Shown here piece by piece: positions 35,938 to 49,700 of a stretch of DNA of 64,000 nt; the stretch's first letter is position 1, and each line of letters starts with the position of its first letter. The notes under the pieces are model-generated. The model saw nothing but the letters and a program-made list of their open reading frames with translations, was not told the origin of the DNA and searched no databases. This DNA comes from Magnolia sinica (taxonomy: Eukaryota > Streptophyta > Magnoliopsida > Magnoliales > Magnoliaceae). The stretch is taken from the NCBI RefSeq assembly GCF_029962835.1, contig NC_080582.1:76132177-76196176 (forward strand), in the 5' to 3' direction. A program made the translations under genes and the position numbers.

Positions 35938-36272
35938 ATGCCAAGCGTTTGGATAGTAAGTTACTTAAGCTACTTATTCCACAAGTAACCTATTTTAGTT
36001 TCTACTTATTAATAAGATATTTAAGTAAGTCCGGCAAACAACCTACTTATCAGCTTCTTTATTCTTTTGTATCTCCGGTTGCTTTTCCTCAACAACTTTA
36101 TGAAAAGTAGAAAAGCTAAAAAAAAATCAATTAAAATAATTATGTACTTTTAAGTAAAAAAGTTATAGCTAATCATAAACCAAACTTGCTTATCTGAAAT
36201 AAGTCACTTAACTATTTTTGTAGATAGAAAAAGTAACTTATTTGGTGGTATTCAAACGGCCGGGCCCTGGCA
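35938..36272. mobile_element. Small inverted-repeat DNA element (MITE)
   Basis: Left GCCAAGCGTTTGGATAGTAA and right GGTATTCAAACGGCCGGGC are imperfect inverted ends (CGTTTGGAT against ATTCAAACG). The body is full of AAGTAACTTA / TAAGTTACTT words, so it folds on itself. The GGCCGTTTGAA-type end recalls hAT-derived MITEs. Confidence 0.6.
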
Positions 36273-36349
36273 ACAACCAGTTATAAGTGATCATTCCTCT
36301 TTGTGATTTTGATGATAACCGTGAAGCGAGCACTTGGACAATGTATTAT

Positions 36350-36391
36350 CATATTATTATTATTATTATTATTATTATCATTATTATTATT
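36350..36391. repeat. (ATT)n microsatellite
   Basis: About twelve trinucleotide units with one C interruption. The flanks show no gene. Confidence 0.92.
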
Positions 36392-36584
36392 AAATGGTCA
36401 GAAGCTGGAACACAAAATCTAATAACTTAGTCTAATCAACACATATGGGAGGACAAGTCAATTCACCTCCTTGATCAGACAACAAAGATGCAATACTGAA
36501 GAAAAGTTACAGTCAAATGTAGGTGGATGGGTTCTACTGTAAGTGGGGCAAGCAGGTAGCCTATTAGATGGAGGCCATATTGGC

Positions 36585-37090
36585 TACTGAAGTGACATTA
36601 CAAAGTTCTGCGGGCTCCACCATGATGTATGTATTGTATCCACACCTTCTGTCCATTTGGATAGATTATTTTAAGGGCATGAGTCAAATAATGTGGTAAA
36701 TCGAAAGCTCAAGTGGACCCCACCACAGAAAACATTGGGATTGAATGCCTACAATTAAAAACTTTTTAAGGCCATAGGAGGTTTTTTATCAAGCTGATAT
36801 TTGTGTTTTCTCTTCTTCCATGTTTACGTAAACTTATAAACAAGTTGAGATCAACTTATAAACAAGTTGCATCTCAAATGAACATCAGGCTTTAGAAGGT
36901 TTCAAACGGTGGGTGTCACTGTGCCCATTATTTTCTGTGTTGGGTCCACTAGAACTTTGGATCTACCTCATTATTTGGGTCATGCCCTAAAATGATTTGG
37001 GTCATGCCCTAAAATGATCTCTCCAAATAGATGGACCGTGTGGATACAACACATAAATTAGGGCTCACAAAACTTAGTCGGTTTGTGTAC
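36585..37090. repeat. Family F foldback MITE, near full length
   Basis: Left: CTGAAGTGACATTACAAAGT and GGGCTCCACCATGATGTATG. Right: TTATTTTCTGTGTTGGGTCC to AATTAGGGCTCACAAAAC. It has two small internal duplications (about 36842-36870 and 36980-37015). Confidence 0.8.
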
Positions 37091-37109
37091 TACCCTTCTC
37101 TTGTGAGTT

Positions 37110-37625
37110 GGGGACTGGCTGAGGCTATGAGACGCTTTAATGTATGGGTACTATCCACACCGTCCATTCATTTTTCCATATCATTTTAGGTAAAAACCAT
37201 AAAATTGAGACGTATCAAAGGGTCAAGAGTACTACACGATGGAAGTATCAAAGGGTCAAGTGGACTACACGATGGAAATTATACTTAATATACTTCTATG
37301 GTTGAAACTTCGTAAGGCCACAGAAGTTTTGGATCAAGCTGATATTTGTATTTCCCTTCATCCATGCCTATATGACCTCATGAACAGGTTGGATGAAAAA
37401 TAAATATCACGGTGGGCCCTAAAAAGGTTTCAACTGTGGGTATCATTAGCACCGCTGCTTCCTATGGTGTGGTCCACTTTGAGTCTTGGATATGCCTCAA
37501 TTTTGGGATTGTAACCTAAAATGATGCGGAGAAATGGATAGACAGTGTGGATAAAATCCATACATCACGGAGCCCCAGCCTGCACCGAGCTCGTAACAGG
37601 CGGGGTAGTAACCAATCCGCGTCCC
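37110..37625. repeat. Family F foldback MITE, adjacent copy
   Basis: Left: TATCCACACCGTCCATTCAT. Spacer: AACAGGTTGGATGAAAAATA. Right: CTATGGTGTGGTCCACTTTG to ACATCACGGAGCCCCAGC. A duplication of about 30 bp (ATCAAAGGGTCAAG twice) lies near 37215-37260. 37626-38425 holds no gene I can support. Confidence 0.8.
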
Positions 37626-38427
37626 GTCTACATATGGTGGGGCCCATCTGATGCAGAGCTGGGATCTCTTCCATATTTGCCAGGTGGACACGTGTGGCCA
37701 AGCCTACAGGTCCCTGTAGTCATAGCAAAGGTCAAGAAAGACATTGTAGCAGCCATATGTGGGCGTGTGATTCATTGATCCAAACCGCTAATAAAATAGG
37801 TTCACTTAGGATTAATCCAATAAAAAATAAAAATAAAAAATCCAATATAAAAATTCATGACCCTTCTTTAATGACCAGAAAATAGACAGTTAAGAGAGAA
37901 AATACATCAATGGTGAATGGTCCACGTTCAGCTGAACATGTCAAAAGTTTTAATGATCTTGTCGTATCCATCTGGCGAGATTTTTCTTTCATGGAGCATC
38001 AACGGTGGCTCCTATGATATCAACGGTTTAGATCATTTGATTATGGGCCATAAATCCAATGTTCATTCATCGTAGAGTTCAAAGAGTACCATCCCGGGAT
38101 GCGATTTTTGCTCGAGCCAGAACCAGAACTCTACATGCAGGGCCAACTTGTAGGTGATCCACACCTTTCAGTTAGTGGGCCCCCTTCATCAATGGCCCAC
38201 CCGAGCCCAGGCTGCTCAGCAAAAATGTAAATGCACAGCTGACTTAGTGGGCCTGGGACAACCCACAACCCATGTCCCTAAGTCCTTTCAACAGGGGGTC
38301 ATGGACCACTAATCTGATGAAATTCGCTGTGGATAGACTATGTCCCGAAGTCTATGGCAATGGGACATTCCTGACCGCCGATCATTGGCCCAAAAATGCA
38401 TGGTTACAAGGAATACAACACATCTTA

Positions 38428-38430
<3 letters not shown>

Positions 38431-38461
<31 letters not shown>
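38431..38461. repeat. Poly-T run of about 30 bases
   Basis: An almost pure T run; a minus-strand poly-A tail of a retroposed sequence is possible, but no source was recognised to its left. Confidence 0.9.
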
Positions 38462-38464
<3 letters not shown>

Positions 38465-38584
38465 GCCAGGGATTGGAAGGCTAGGAATTTTTTTGTGGCA
38501 TGGTCCAACCACAGTTTTTCCATCTGACCAACGGTCTGGATCTTGTAACCATGAAACGAACTCACAGAAACTCAGGGCCAGTAT

Positions 38585-39960
38585 ACTGAGTTGAGTAAAC
38601 TCTTTGGGGGCCAACATGACATATGTGGCTTATCCACACCGTCCATCCTTTTTAACAACTCATTTTAGCAAATGATGCCAAAATCGAAACACTGCAAAGG
38701 TCAAGTTGACCACACCACAGGAAACAGTGAACTGAACACCTACCATTGAAAACTTCTTAGGGCCACATGAATTTTTGGTTGGGTCATATACACTAGGTCT
38801 ATGTGTGGTCCAAAGCCAGGCTCAGCACTGGCTCATTGACAACTCCTACCAATTTGATTTGTGCCAGTACTACAATCGCACCCGGTGCACACGTATGCCA
38901 TGTCGACACGTGTGATCCTTGTGTCCAATGGAAGTGCACTGGCACGTGTGTCTAACGTGTTTGAGATAGCAACATTCACATGGGCTCTATGGGGCTCACT
39001 TAGATGTATATGTTTTATCCACTCTGTTAATTTATTTTGACAGATTATTTTAAAGCATGATCTCAAAAAATGAGGTAGATCAAATGCTTAAGTGGGCCAC
39101 ACTCAAGGATGCAGGTGGGGATTTAACTACTACCATTGTGTACTTCTTAGGGACTACCTCAATATTTATTTGCCATCCAACTTGTTCATAAGGTCATGTA
39201 GACTTATATGAAGGGAATACATATATCAGCTTGATTCAAAACTTTTACAGCCCTCAAAAAGTTTTTAAGAGTTGGCTTTTATTTTCTACTAATTCCTATA
39301 GTGTGGTCTGCTTAAGCCTTTAATATGCTTATTTTTGGGCTCATGCCTTAAAATGAATTTCAAAATGGATGAACAACATAGATAAAACATATACATCAAT
39401 GGACAGTATTGATAAAACATATATATCATAGTGGGCCTCATAAATCCGTTGGTCTGACCACATTTCTTTGTGGTGGGGGCAAATTGGGCATCGTGCCACA
39501 GTGACGATGACCTAGCTTGAGAAGAATGATCCTATCAGGCCCTACCATAATGTATATATTTTATCCATCCATGCCATTCATCCATTTTGACAAATCATTT
39601 TAGGCCCTCATAAAATAGACAAATTCAAGGATCAAGTGGACCACACCATAGGAAGCAGTGGAGATTAAATGCCTACCGTTGAAACTTCCTAGGCACATCA
39701 TGTTGTTTATTGGCCATCCAACCTGTTCATAAGATCACATAGATCTGGTTGAAGGAAACACATATATATTAATTTGGTCCAAAACTTGTGTGGCTCTGCT
39801 ATATACTTTCAATCCCCACTGTTTCTTATGGTGTGGTCCACTTGAGTCTTTAATCTACTTCCTTTCGAGCTCATGCCCTAACCTGATCTGTCAAAATAGA
39901 TGAACAACATAGATAAAACATATAAATCAAATCGCCTCCAAAACCCCTAACAGGACTGTC
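38585..39960. repeat. Three family F pieces
   Basis: 38585-38810 starts with ACTGAGTTGAGTAAACTCTT and holds only a left half. 39000-39440 runs from GGGGCTCACTTAGATGTATA to ATCATAGTGGGCCTCATAAA and has a duplicated right end. 39530-39930 runs from CAGGCCCTACCATAATGTAT to ATAGATAAAACATATAAATC. All are internally complete enough to show both stems or one stem plus the spacer. Confidence 0.74.
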
Positions 39961-40094
39961 CATCTCTAGCTAGGTCGTGGTGGGGCTAATACCAATTGAC
40001 ATCCAGTTCCCTCAGTCCAAACAAGCTGTCCCACCAGCTTGAACCTAGATCTGGCCCAATTAATTGTGAGGCTAAAATCATGCTCATGTCAAAC

Positions 40095-40605
40095 AATGGG
40101 CCTAGAGCTGTCAATGGGCTAGGCTGGCCCATCTTCTTTTCAGGCCTGGGTTGGACTGGAATCCAGACCTAAAACTTAGGCCAGTTTATTAATGGGCTGG
40201 GTTCAAGTTAAATCTAATAGCCCATAAGATCAGCCCAGACAAGTCCGTATATGGTTCAAGTGCATTTTTATAAAAATATCATGCATGATGGTGGGTTTGA
40301 CATTGGGTTGGGTGTGGACCAGGCCAAGGTCAGTCCAAGCGTGACTCATCTACTAAACAGGTGAAGAATTTTTTGCCAAAACTGACTCACGAGTCATGAC
40401 CCATGACCCTCTTACCCAACTTAGGTGAACTCAGCCCCCATTGCAAATGGGTCTGGTTCGACTGACTTGTCCCAACCCACAACGACCCACCTTAGCTGCT
40501 TGACTGACTAACCCAGTCCACCATAACCTGAGTTCCGGCTACTGGGACGGGCCTATGAGTTACTATTCGGGCCCGTCTCGGACAGAACCGACCCGTTTAC
40601 AAACG
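40095..40605. repeat. CTGTCAATGGGC-type repeat upstream of IF-3
   Basis: Starts with AGAGCTGTCAATGGGCTAGG and is rich in GGCCCA, GACCCA and AACCCA words up to GACCCGTTTACAAACGACAG. Related words occur near 62170. It ends about 150 bp before the IF-3 start codon. The 5' leader that follows has a CT-rich run (40649-40678). Confidence 0.5.
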
Positions 40606-40758
40606 ACAGGATAAGGTCATCTCTCACCATTTCTATTCCAAATTAACAATTCTCTCTCCCTCTCTCCCTCTCTCTCCATGTTGGAAATCACATGAACACT
40701 CCCTTCCACTAACATACGCAGAGGGTGTTGGGCTCTTAACCTGCGCACTCCATCCTCC

Positions 40759-43700
40759 ATGGCTGGAATCAGCACCACCAGCTTCCCATGCAAGCCAATC
40801 TTATCGCGTACACTTGCAACCCCTCTATACCAACTCTCTCCATACTCGACCAGAACTGACTGCAGTCGATCCGTCCCTACCGTCGTCCTGCGGGCTACCA
40901 TAACAGCCAGGTTCGGCGGCGGCGGCGGCTTCCGTCCCAGCCCGGGCGACTCGAGGCGCCCCAGAGGTCCTCGGAAGGTCGAGTTCGAACCCGATCCTGC
41001 CCTTGATCTATCCACCGTCAGGTGCGCCGTCCAATCCCATCCGTTGGATTTCCCCCCCAAAAAAAAACCCTTTCTTTTGTTAATATTACAGCTTAGTACT
41101 ATTCTAATACCAAAAGTAGAAAAATAGGGGGCCATATGTCAAAAACAGTGGACCTACTTATCATTTCTCCTTGTATATAAACCTTAAGGGTTTTCAATTC
41201 TGACAGGTCGGGCCCATGCTCCGGTAATCTTTACCACTGGTTTGTTGTGTCCCACTGTGGTGGACTATGCCCAAGAAATCTCCTTGATTGGACGGTCGTG
41301 ATGTTTCAATTTCTGGCCTATCATATAGATGGTTAAGAAGAGAAATACAACAACAGTCGGCATTCAGCTGAGGAAGAGTCCAGATCTTGGTTTTAACCAT
41401 ACACATGGGATGGCTGTATAACTTGTGTGGGCCACTTGATTTTAACCGCAGACATGGCATAGTTGTACGACAATCCAAATCTTTCAATCAGCAACTCAAG
41501 TGTGGATGGTGGGCCACTTGGTTCCAACCATACACATGGCATAGTATGATAATCTAAACCGTCCAAATGAGTAAGTCAACTATAGATGGTGGGTCACTTG
41601 GTTTCAACCATATACATGACATACCTGTAGGCAGTGTTTGAAGTATTAGTATCTTCACAAGTTTCGCTGGTTGGGGATATGGAAACAATATCAATATTGC
41701 CAATAATATCGCCGATGACAGGAAATGCAGGGAAACATGGGAAAAATGGTAGAATTTTTTAGTGAAACTTCAGGAGATGTTAAAATACACATATTTGCAT
41801 ATTTAGGAATAAAAAAATTGTAAAAAAAAAAGAAGCACACGTAATAAGTTTCTATTTAATGGTGGCCTAAAAGCATGCATTGTCGTAAGAAATCAATCTA
41901 ACCATCCCATCTATCCATCCAACCGTCCAAACAACCATTGATATTTCAAAATATGGATGTCACATGATGTTTTTTGCCAAGAAATCGTTGACAACTGAAA
42001 AGGAAACGAAAGATTGTGGTTCGATATCACCCATGTTGTGATAATGATACTATCATGACATTATCGATATTATTGTCGACAAATTGAACATTGCATGCAA
42101 CCATGTGCCCATAAAAAAATTGGAATGGAAATTTTTTTAACAAACAGTTTTTTAGTGATATCTATGCATTGGCAATATTATCGAAATATCGCCGATACAC
42201 TGGCGATACAAGCAACACCTGGAATTTACGTAGTTAGAAATATTGGCAATACATTGGCAATGTTGATACATTGGCAATACAAGCGATGCCTGGAATTTAC
42301 ACAATCGAAAATATTGGCGATTCTTAGCAATACATCGCTGATACCTGGAATTTCTGATACTCCCATTGTTATCGGTATCGCTGAGCTAGAGATATGGATA
42401 ATATCAGGGATATTTCAATAATATCGGGGATGCTTCGAACAATAGTTTTAGGACAGTCTAGTGTTGCTGACTATTGGTATGATGTTGGAGCACGTAGAGC
42501 ATGATTGATATATGACATGTTAATTTCTGTCATCCGAACAACAGATAACACTATGAACATAGGCTTATTATACCAATGTATGGTGTCATTGCCACACACC
42601 AGAAATACTTTGCCATCACAATAGTAATCATCGTGAAATAACCATGTCCAAACAACAGTACCCACACTGTACCATGACGCCCTTTGAACAGATTTGTACT
42701 ATGTAAAGCCTTGGGTTGGTTATGCTATTATTCCTTATTTAGTTATCAATGGTGATTGTCTGTTGAGCGGATTGCAAAATCACATTGGAAATTTAAAATC
42801 TTGATTCTTGGCTGAGAATTTGTTGTATGAAGGGAAAAGATGAGGTGTTATGCACACCAGCATCTTGGTTGTCAACCACTCAATCTTGACATGTGGCGAC
42901 TGTTTTTGAGTCCCTACTGTGAATGCAGCATATGCCAAAGATTACACAGATCAGATGATCGTTGTCACGCATTGTACAACTTGTCCCCACCGAATTTTGA
43001 CCATTAGTTGGATCCATTTTCTAACTGCCCAACTGCAATTCTCAAAAGTCCAATCGGTGGCTAGGATGACCCAAACTGATGTGATTTTTGTGGTACACCC
43101 CATCCATGGTAGGGCCCAGTAGATGAATATTCCGGGTGTTGTATGTTTGTGCCATGTGTTGATAGATTGAGTGCTTGATGACTAACTAAAGTTTTAGCTT
43201 TTATCACTGGGCACTTTCTTTTAATATAATACAGTTATATAAGATAAAATGAGCATAAGATGATTAGGACAAAATCTGCCCCTACATGTATCATGTACCC
43301 CACACATGGCACATGTCTGCTGATCAAAACCATGCATCCTGCATCTCCGCTATTGATGGACTATCCTAACAATGAATGGAGTTTTTCTCCCTGAATGTCA
43401 GCCATTGATTTTTGTCTCACAGTACCCAGTTTCGTCATTGAATACAGGTTTTGGATCATCCAAACAGTGGTTTTTGGTCCATGGCCCTGTCCCTGTTGGG
43501 TGTGCTGAATGAACGGTACCAATCACATCTGTTTATGTATGCCACGTGTGTGCGGCATGACATGGATGCACTGTACCTGCCATGCCTCAGCGGCAGTGGC
43601 TCCCAAGATAATTATTAACTAATGAAGCCATGTACTGTCATAATTCACTAACTACACCACATCATCACAGGACAATGACGTCGTATATGAATGAAGATTT

Positions 43701-46700
43701 GGGTCTTTGGTGTTGGTAGTGATAGTTTTTCATCCCATCATACCAGACTGGGCGAGTATTCTGTAGACTTGCTTGTGTTGATAAACTACGATCCATTTTT
43801 TAATGAATACAGCTCATACCATTCCCTTTATGACAATGCTTTTACAAGAGTCTGAATTCATTGTGTTTGAAGGAAAGAAAAACCTATATGGTGTCAGTTA
43901 TACCTTAGGTAACAGTTGCTCCATCCCAAAATATTTGGTACACACGTTCAAGAATAGACTGCGTAATTACTCATCTGTTGGAACCTGCCTTGGATGGGGT
44001 GATCTTAGCAATCGATTGGAGGTTACTAGTGGGTGGTTAGAAACTAGTCCAACCAAACTGTTGGCATTCAATGGAAATGAGTTCTCTGATTGGCGGTTAG
44101 GATCACCCAGCTACTGATTTTCAGGGTATGGCCAATCAACAGTAGGGCCAACAAATCAGCAGTCTGGATCTTGTTCACATGGGTGACATTTATGGAGATG
44201 AGCATTTCAAAAGAAGAAGAAGACATCTATGGAGATAAAGAGTTACTGACAATTAACTTGAAATTTGTCTTTAACACTGTTGTCTCGCCTATTTTTGGAT
44301 ACATGGTGCTGTCTTTTTCTTCCTTATTATTTTTTATTTTTACTTGTTTGAAGCATGCTTGCTTATCCCAAAAGTGGAATGCCTTACATAGAACTCATTT
44401 GCTTGCTACTCAGTCTATTTCTTGTTTTCATTTGAATAGATCACCTTCTGTAAGGCTAATAGATGAACAACAGAATATGGTGAGCCTCTTTTCTATTTCA
44501 TTCTTTCCTTCTTCTTCTTCTTCTTCTTCTTCTTCTTCTTCTTTTCTCGAGTTGTGCTTGTCACTATGGTGTTATCATCGACATTGCAATTTGTACTTTT
44601 AATCAATCCACATGTGTTTCTTTTTTCCTTCAGGTTGGGGTGGTGTCAAAAAATGAAGCCATGCAGATGGCGGAAAATGCTGAACTTGATCTGGTGTGTC
44701 TTCTCTAAATCATGGATGTTCAAAGCCATACTAAATTGGGGTCTCTACTCATGGCTCAGTGGTAGATACTGTTTGTTTCTACTCTGAGGTCATGGATTCG
44801 AGAACCCATGTGGTGTGTGTGTGTGTGTGTGTGTGGGTGTAAGAGTGTGTGTGTATTCACCTTTTTTTAAAAAAAATTCCATACTAAATTGCATCATAGA
44901 TGCCTTTTGGAAACACTAAAATTGCAGAGCTGGTGCATAGTGTTCTTTTCAATTTAATTTTTTAAAAAATACCAACAATATTCATTTCAAATAAAATATT
45001 TCATCTTTTAAATCTTGTCAGTATGTATTCATTAGTCAATTCTTGATAATCTACCTCAAGGTTTAAGGGTATATTTGGAGTTCCAAGTTCCCGAGGGTAA
45101 CATTATTCACAGGCACCAAAATGGCAGCGAGACATGATCTGGACTCTCCAGTACTTCTAACACTTGTGATGCGGTAGAAAAGGAAGGAAAATGTAAGCTT
45201 GCTGAATTACAGTTCCTTTTCCTTGCCCAAATTCTAATCGCACATTGTTGGCCTGAAAGTCTGGCCAACCACCATTTGGTGGTACATTCAAGCACTACAT
45301 AAAATACCAATATCCGAAGGTGACTTTTCCAATTCCATAAGTGGTACAACTCAGGAAGTGTAGTGTAATTCGGCAAAGTCATGTTCCTTTTTCGTTGTTG
45401 GTATTTGACGAAGGCCCAAATTTCACAAGCGACGTGGCAAATATGTCATACTGATGTGGCTGGTGCATGTTGGATTCAATTTTATTTTTATCAATAAATC
45501 ACTAATTTGGCCAGATTACAAGCCATATGTACCTTTTATCCGGATTCAGCTGATATTTTAAACTGTAATCCAGCAATAAGTCTTGATTTCACTGCCAAAT
45601 TAGAAAGAATAGTAAGAATCTAGTGCATGTTGTTAAACTATGTGAGATCCAATCCTGTCAAAAGGACATCATCAAGATTATTAGAGACTCACAAGCTGTG
45701 CGCTGTTTCTTACATTTATTTATATTCGATGACAAGGAATTATAGGGTTTCCATGCATCTGGACATGCAGTGTCTCAGTGAGCCCAGGTTTTACACTTGG
45801 AACCAATAGTTTGGTGATCTAGACTGGTGATCTGGATGGGGGATGCCCAAAATGTTCAAATTGGAAGATCCTAGCCATCTACTATTTGCTTGTTCTTTTT
45901 TTTTTTTTTTTCTTCTGGACAATCTGGTAGATCATATGCGAGTCCCTAATCCATGGTGGGGCCCATCAGATCAACGATCTGGATCTCTGTACCATGAGCC
46001 GCACTTGTATGAACTGCTTCAAGACTACCATGACTTTATAGTTTCTCTTCATTCACATTCCCTTGCTTTTCAACATTCAAAATAAAATACAAGAGAATAG
46101 GATGACTCTCTTTATTCTTTGGACAACTCTGTGCTAATAATTGACCATTGTGATTTTACAGGTGATATTGTCTCCAGATGCAGATCCTCCCGTCGTCAGA
46201 ATAATGGATTACAAGTACGGGTTAAATTTGTATTGCCTCTAGCTTTGAATATTCAAATTCATTTGGAATTTACAAAAATAAAATAAAATCATTGCTTGTA
46301 TTGAAGCACTTCTTGAGAAATGGATCTTTGTAATTGGCAATATTTCAAATAGCGAATAGCATGTAGCGTAGCATTCACCTCTCTAATGCATGGGGCGTAC
46401 ACTACACACTACTGCTAGCTTTTTAATGAAGGTTGCGCATGGTTCCACCAATTTCATGATATTTTACACCGAATTAGATCGATTAATAATGAAATTTCAT
46501 GATATTTGGTGCAACGAAACACAACCTAATGTAATAGGAAAGGGCAATTATTAAATATGAAAGTAAAGAAAGAGCAACAAAATTGATTTAATACTATTAC
46601 TTGTATTATTTTACTAAAAGCATTGAAAAGATTAACTAATTTTTATTGAAAATAGAAAAATGTAATAAATCATTGAAAACATTTATTGATTTTAATGTAG

Positions 46701-49700
46701 TGAAAAATAATTTGTAATGTAAGCTACATAGCATGTAGCCTAGTCTTTGTAGCGAATAGCATATGCAAATTATCATGTAGCGTAGGCTACACAACTCAAG
46801 CTATTTTCATGAGCTACGTAGCGATAAGGCTAAGCTACACTAAATAGCGTCAGCTACATGCTACATAGTTGTTCAAGGATTTGTTGCACAAGCACTTTCC
46901 GTATTTTAATGCACACAAAGTTTCTGGAATTTTGATGTGAATACTGATATTGCAAAATACTTGTTTGGTAATACGTAAAGCAGGTCATCAGTCATGCATC
47001 AACAATGTGTGAGGAGAACATCTTCAGTCACACTTTACCGGACTATCAAATACTGTTCATGAATTATGATTGCCTGTCGTAGAAGTTTAATATAGTTCTT
47101 TCTCAGCCTAGTTTGCCATTTGGTTATGTCGATAGAAGTGGAGTATCTAAACACTCAATTCCTATTTTTACAGCAAATATAGGTATGAGCAGCAAAAGAA
47201 GAAAAGGGGGCAACAGAAAAAAAGTGCTGGTGAATATCTTATCCTTCCCATTTCCTTTTCCCTATATTCTTTTGGAAATTTAGTCAAGGTTTTGTCAGGA
47301 AAGCTATTAAACTTCTTATTTGACAAAGCAGCACCTCTTATACATGGTCTTGAATGTGCAGCAAGTCGTATGGATATGAAGGAGCTCAAAATGGGGTAGG
47401 ATTTGTTTATTTTCATTTCTGTATGTCATTTGATCCTTCGTAGCTGGTTTTGTTTTGTACTTGACTAGTCTCCTCATTGCTAATAAAAAGGTAAAAAGAA
47501 AGAAGAAGAAAAAAATGAAAACAAAAGGAGAACAGGTAGACTACTACACCCATTTTTCACCATCTCTTTAGGGCCTGTTTCAATTGAAGGTAAACTAGGG
47601 GAATGCAAGTGAAAGAAAAAACATAAACATAAGTGGGAGGTAAACTGACACCAGTGCTAGGGTAAGTAAATCCTTTGCACCTGTTTGTTTTGCTAAGAAG
47701 AAGTCTCGGAAAATGCTTTTAAAAAAAAAAAAATTTATTATATGCATTTGCAACTGTTTGGATTGCAATCCCACAACGGGAAATCTTTTTCCCTCCAAAA
47801 TTGCCATTTGAAACATCACATCAGAGGCAAACTCTTTTCCCTCTATTTGTCTTTTTGAAAAAAAAAAAAAAAAAGGTGTACTCCCTTGTCGATAAGGGAA
47901 AAGAAAATGCAAACACTTTGCTGCAGCATCCCCTGCTTCCCAAACAGTTGCAAATGACTTGTCGATACAAACTGGTTGCATTCCCCTGTTTGCATTCTAC
48001 CCAAACAGGCTATAAAGGTGGTGACTCATCGGCCATCAACATGGCCTCGTTGTCAATGGAGCATGTCCCAAGAATAAATTGATTGGAAACCCTTTACCAT
48101 CTGACATTGGCCATTGAATTTAGACCACTGACTATTTTCTTCATAGTGGTCTGTTTGATGATTGCAAATTGGATTCTTCACGTCGCCTGTTTTCAGTGTG
48201 GCTTGACTGTACTCCATCCACAACCAGGTCAATGATTTCGACAGTCTGGGTTGACATACATTTATGCCATATGTATGGTGGATAAATTACCACCATTCAG
48301 GAAATGGTGGAAAATGAGGGCCGTGTCTATAGTCACAAACCATTGAAAAGCGTACCTTCACAGTTCTTTCTACTTCTTTGCATCTGCATTCTTCTTTATC
48401 AGCATTGAATTATTAACCCCTTTCTAGAGATTTGGATTAATGTGCTAGAAAATGTTTTTGATAGATTAGCCTGAGGTCTAAACCCCTGACCTCAATGTTA
48501 TATCCTTGAGGCATAGCCAATTTGGTGAAGGCACTTCATTGTGCTAAAGAAATGGTTAAGACTTTGCTTTGCATTTCCCACAACTGTATTAAGTGGGTGG
48601 CGATGACACATCCAGCATACATGTGGTATACATGCATGTCAATCCAGACTGTCAGAGACTCCAAATTGTTGGTGGATGGAGCATATATCTCAGAAATTGT
48701 ACTGATTAGACAATCTGAAACATTTCTTTTGCATTTTGAATTTGCACCATTGTCCTTTTTTCTTTCTAACCATTTATTTGTTAGGATTGTTTGATTGATC
48801 TGCATGCATGCCACATGCACATTAGACAGGTCAGGAAGGATGCAGGACAGATGTCTAAAAGCTGTAAAATGAAGAGTGATTTGTTGGTTGAAGAATTGGG
48901 GATGGAAAGAGAAAAGAAGAAAAAAAGGATGGATTTGGAATCTCTCCTCAATCTAGAAGGATCACTTTGAGCAAAGGATCATTGCGCTCCTAGGAAAATC
49001 CCTCACACCTTTTCCAATGAAAAAGAACTAATCCTACTCATTCATTGATTCTAATTATAGCCATCTATTTTAATAAAATAATTGATAGTGAAACATCCCT
49101 AACAAGTAACAACCATTTTGTAAATCAGTCATAACTCACTCAAATAATGTTAGAATCACATTGGGGATTTTTATAGGGATTGAAAAATAAGAAAGGAAGT
49201 GAAAAGAAGAGAGAGAGAGAAGAAAAGAGGAGATTAGTGTTTGCACTTTCCCACTTCTCTTTTATACTGAAAGTGATAAAAAAGCAAAAATGGCGAAACT
49301 ATCCCTAATACAAATATCTATATGCTACATATCCCAAAGACCAAAAAGACTAAACATGCATGTCCAGCTTGAAAACTGAGACTTTCTAAGGGCACTGGTG
49401 AGTAAATCCGCCATTTGATCATGAGATGAAATATCAGGTCTATGGATTTGTCCCAGAGATATCTAGTCTTAAATGAAATGGCAGTCAACCTCTGTTTGTT
49501 TCATTCTCTCATGAAACACTGGATTATTTGTAATATGTACCATAGCTTGATTGTCGCAGTCTAAAGACATTAGAACCTGAACTTCGAATCTCAATTCTTC
49601 GAGAAAAGATTTCAACCATATAAGTTCGCAAATTGTATGCGCCATTGACAAGGTGTTCCTGTTTCGACAAGAAACAAATGCATTTGATTTGGGGAAATGT

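Noticed and set aside
38272-38617. Frames across the poly-T run
   Set aside because: Poly-Phe or poly-Lys frames are produced by the homopolymer alone.
40617-41135. 172-aa minus-strand frame opposite IF-3 exon 1
   Set aside because: It is the shadow of the GC-rich first exon, whose plus-strand reading continues correctly into the other IF-3 exons.
44090-44602. 170-aa frame in the IF-3 region
   Set aside because: Only the part RLIDEQQNM is real, as the 25-base exon. The rest is intron sequence including the TTC run.
44750-44820. Functional tRNA gene in IF-3 intron 3
   Set aside because: The start looks like a tRNA but the anticodon and acceptor stems do not pair, and a GT run and a tail follow as in SINEs.
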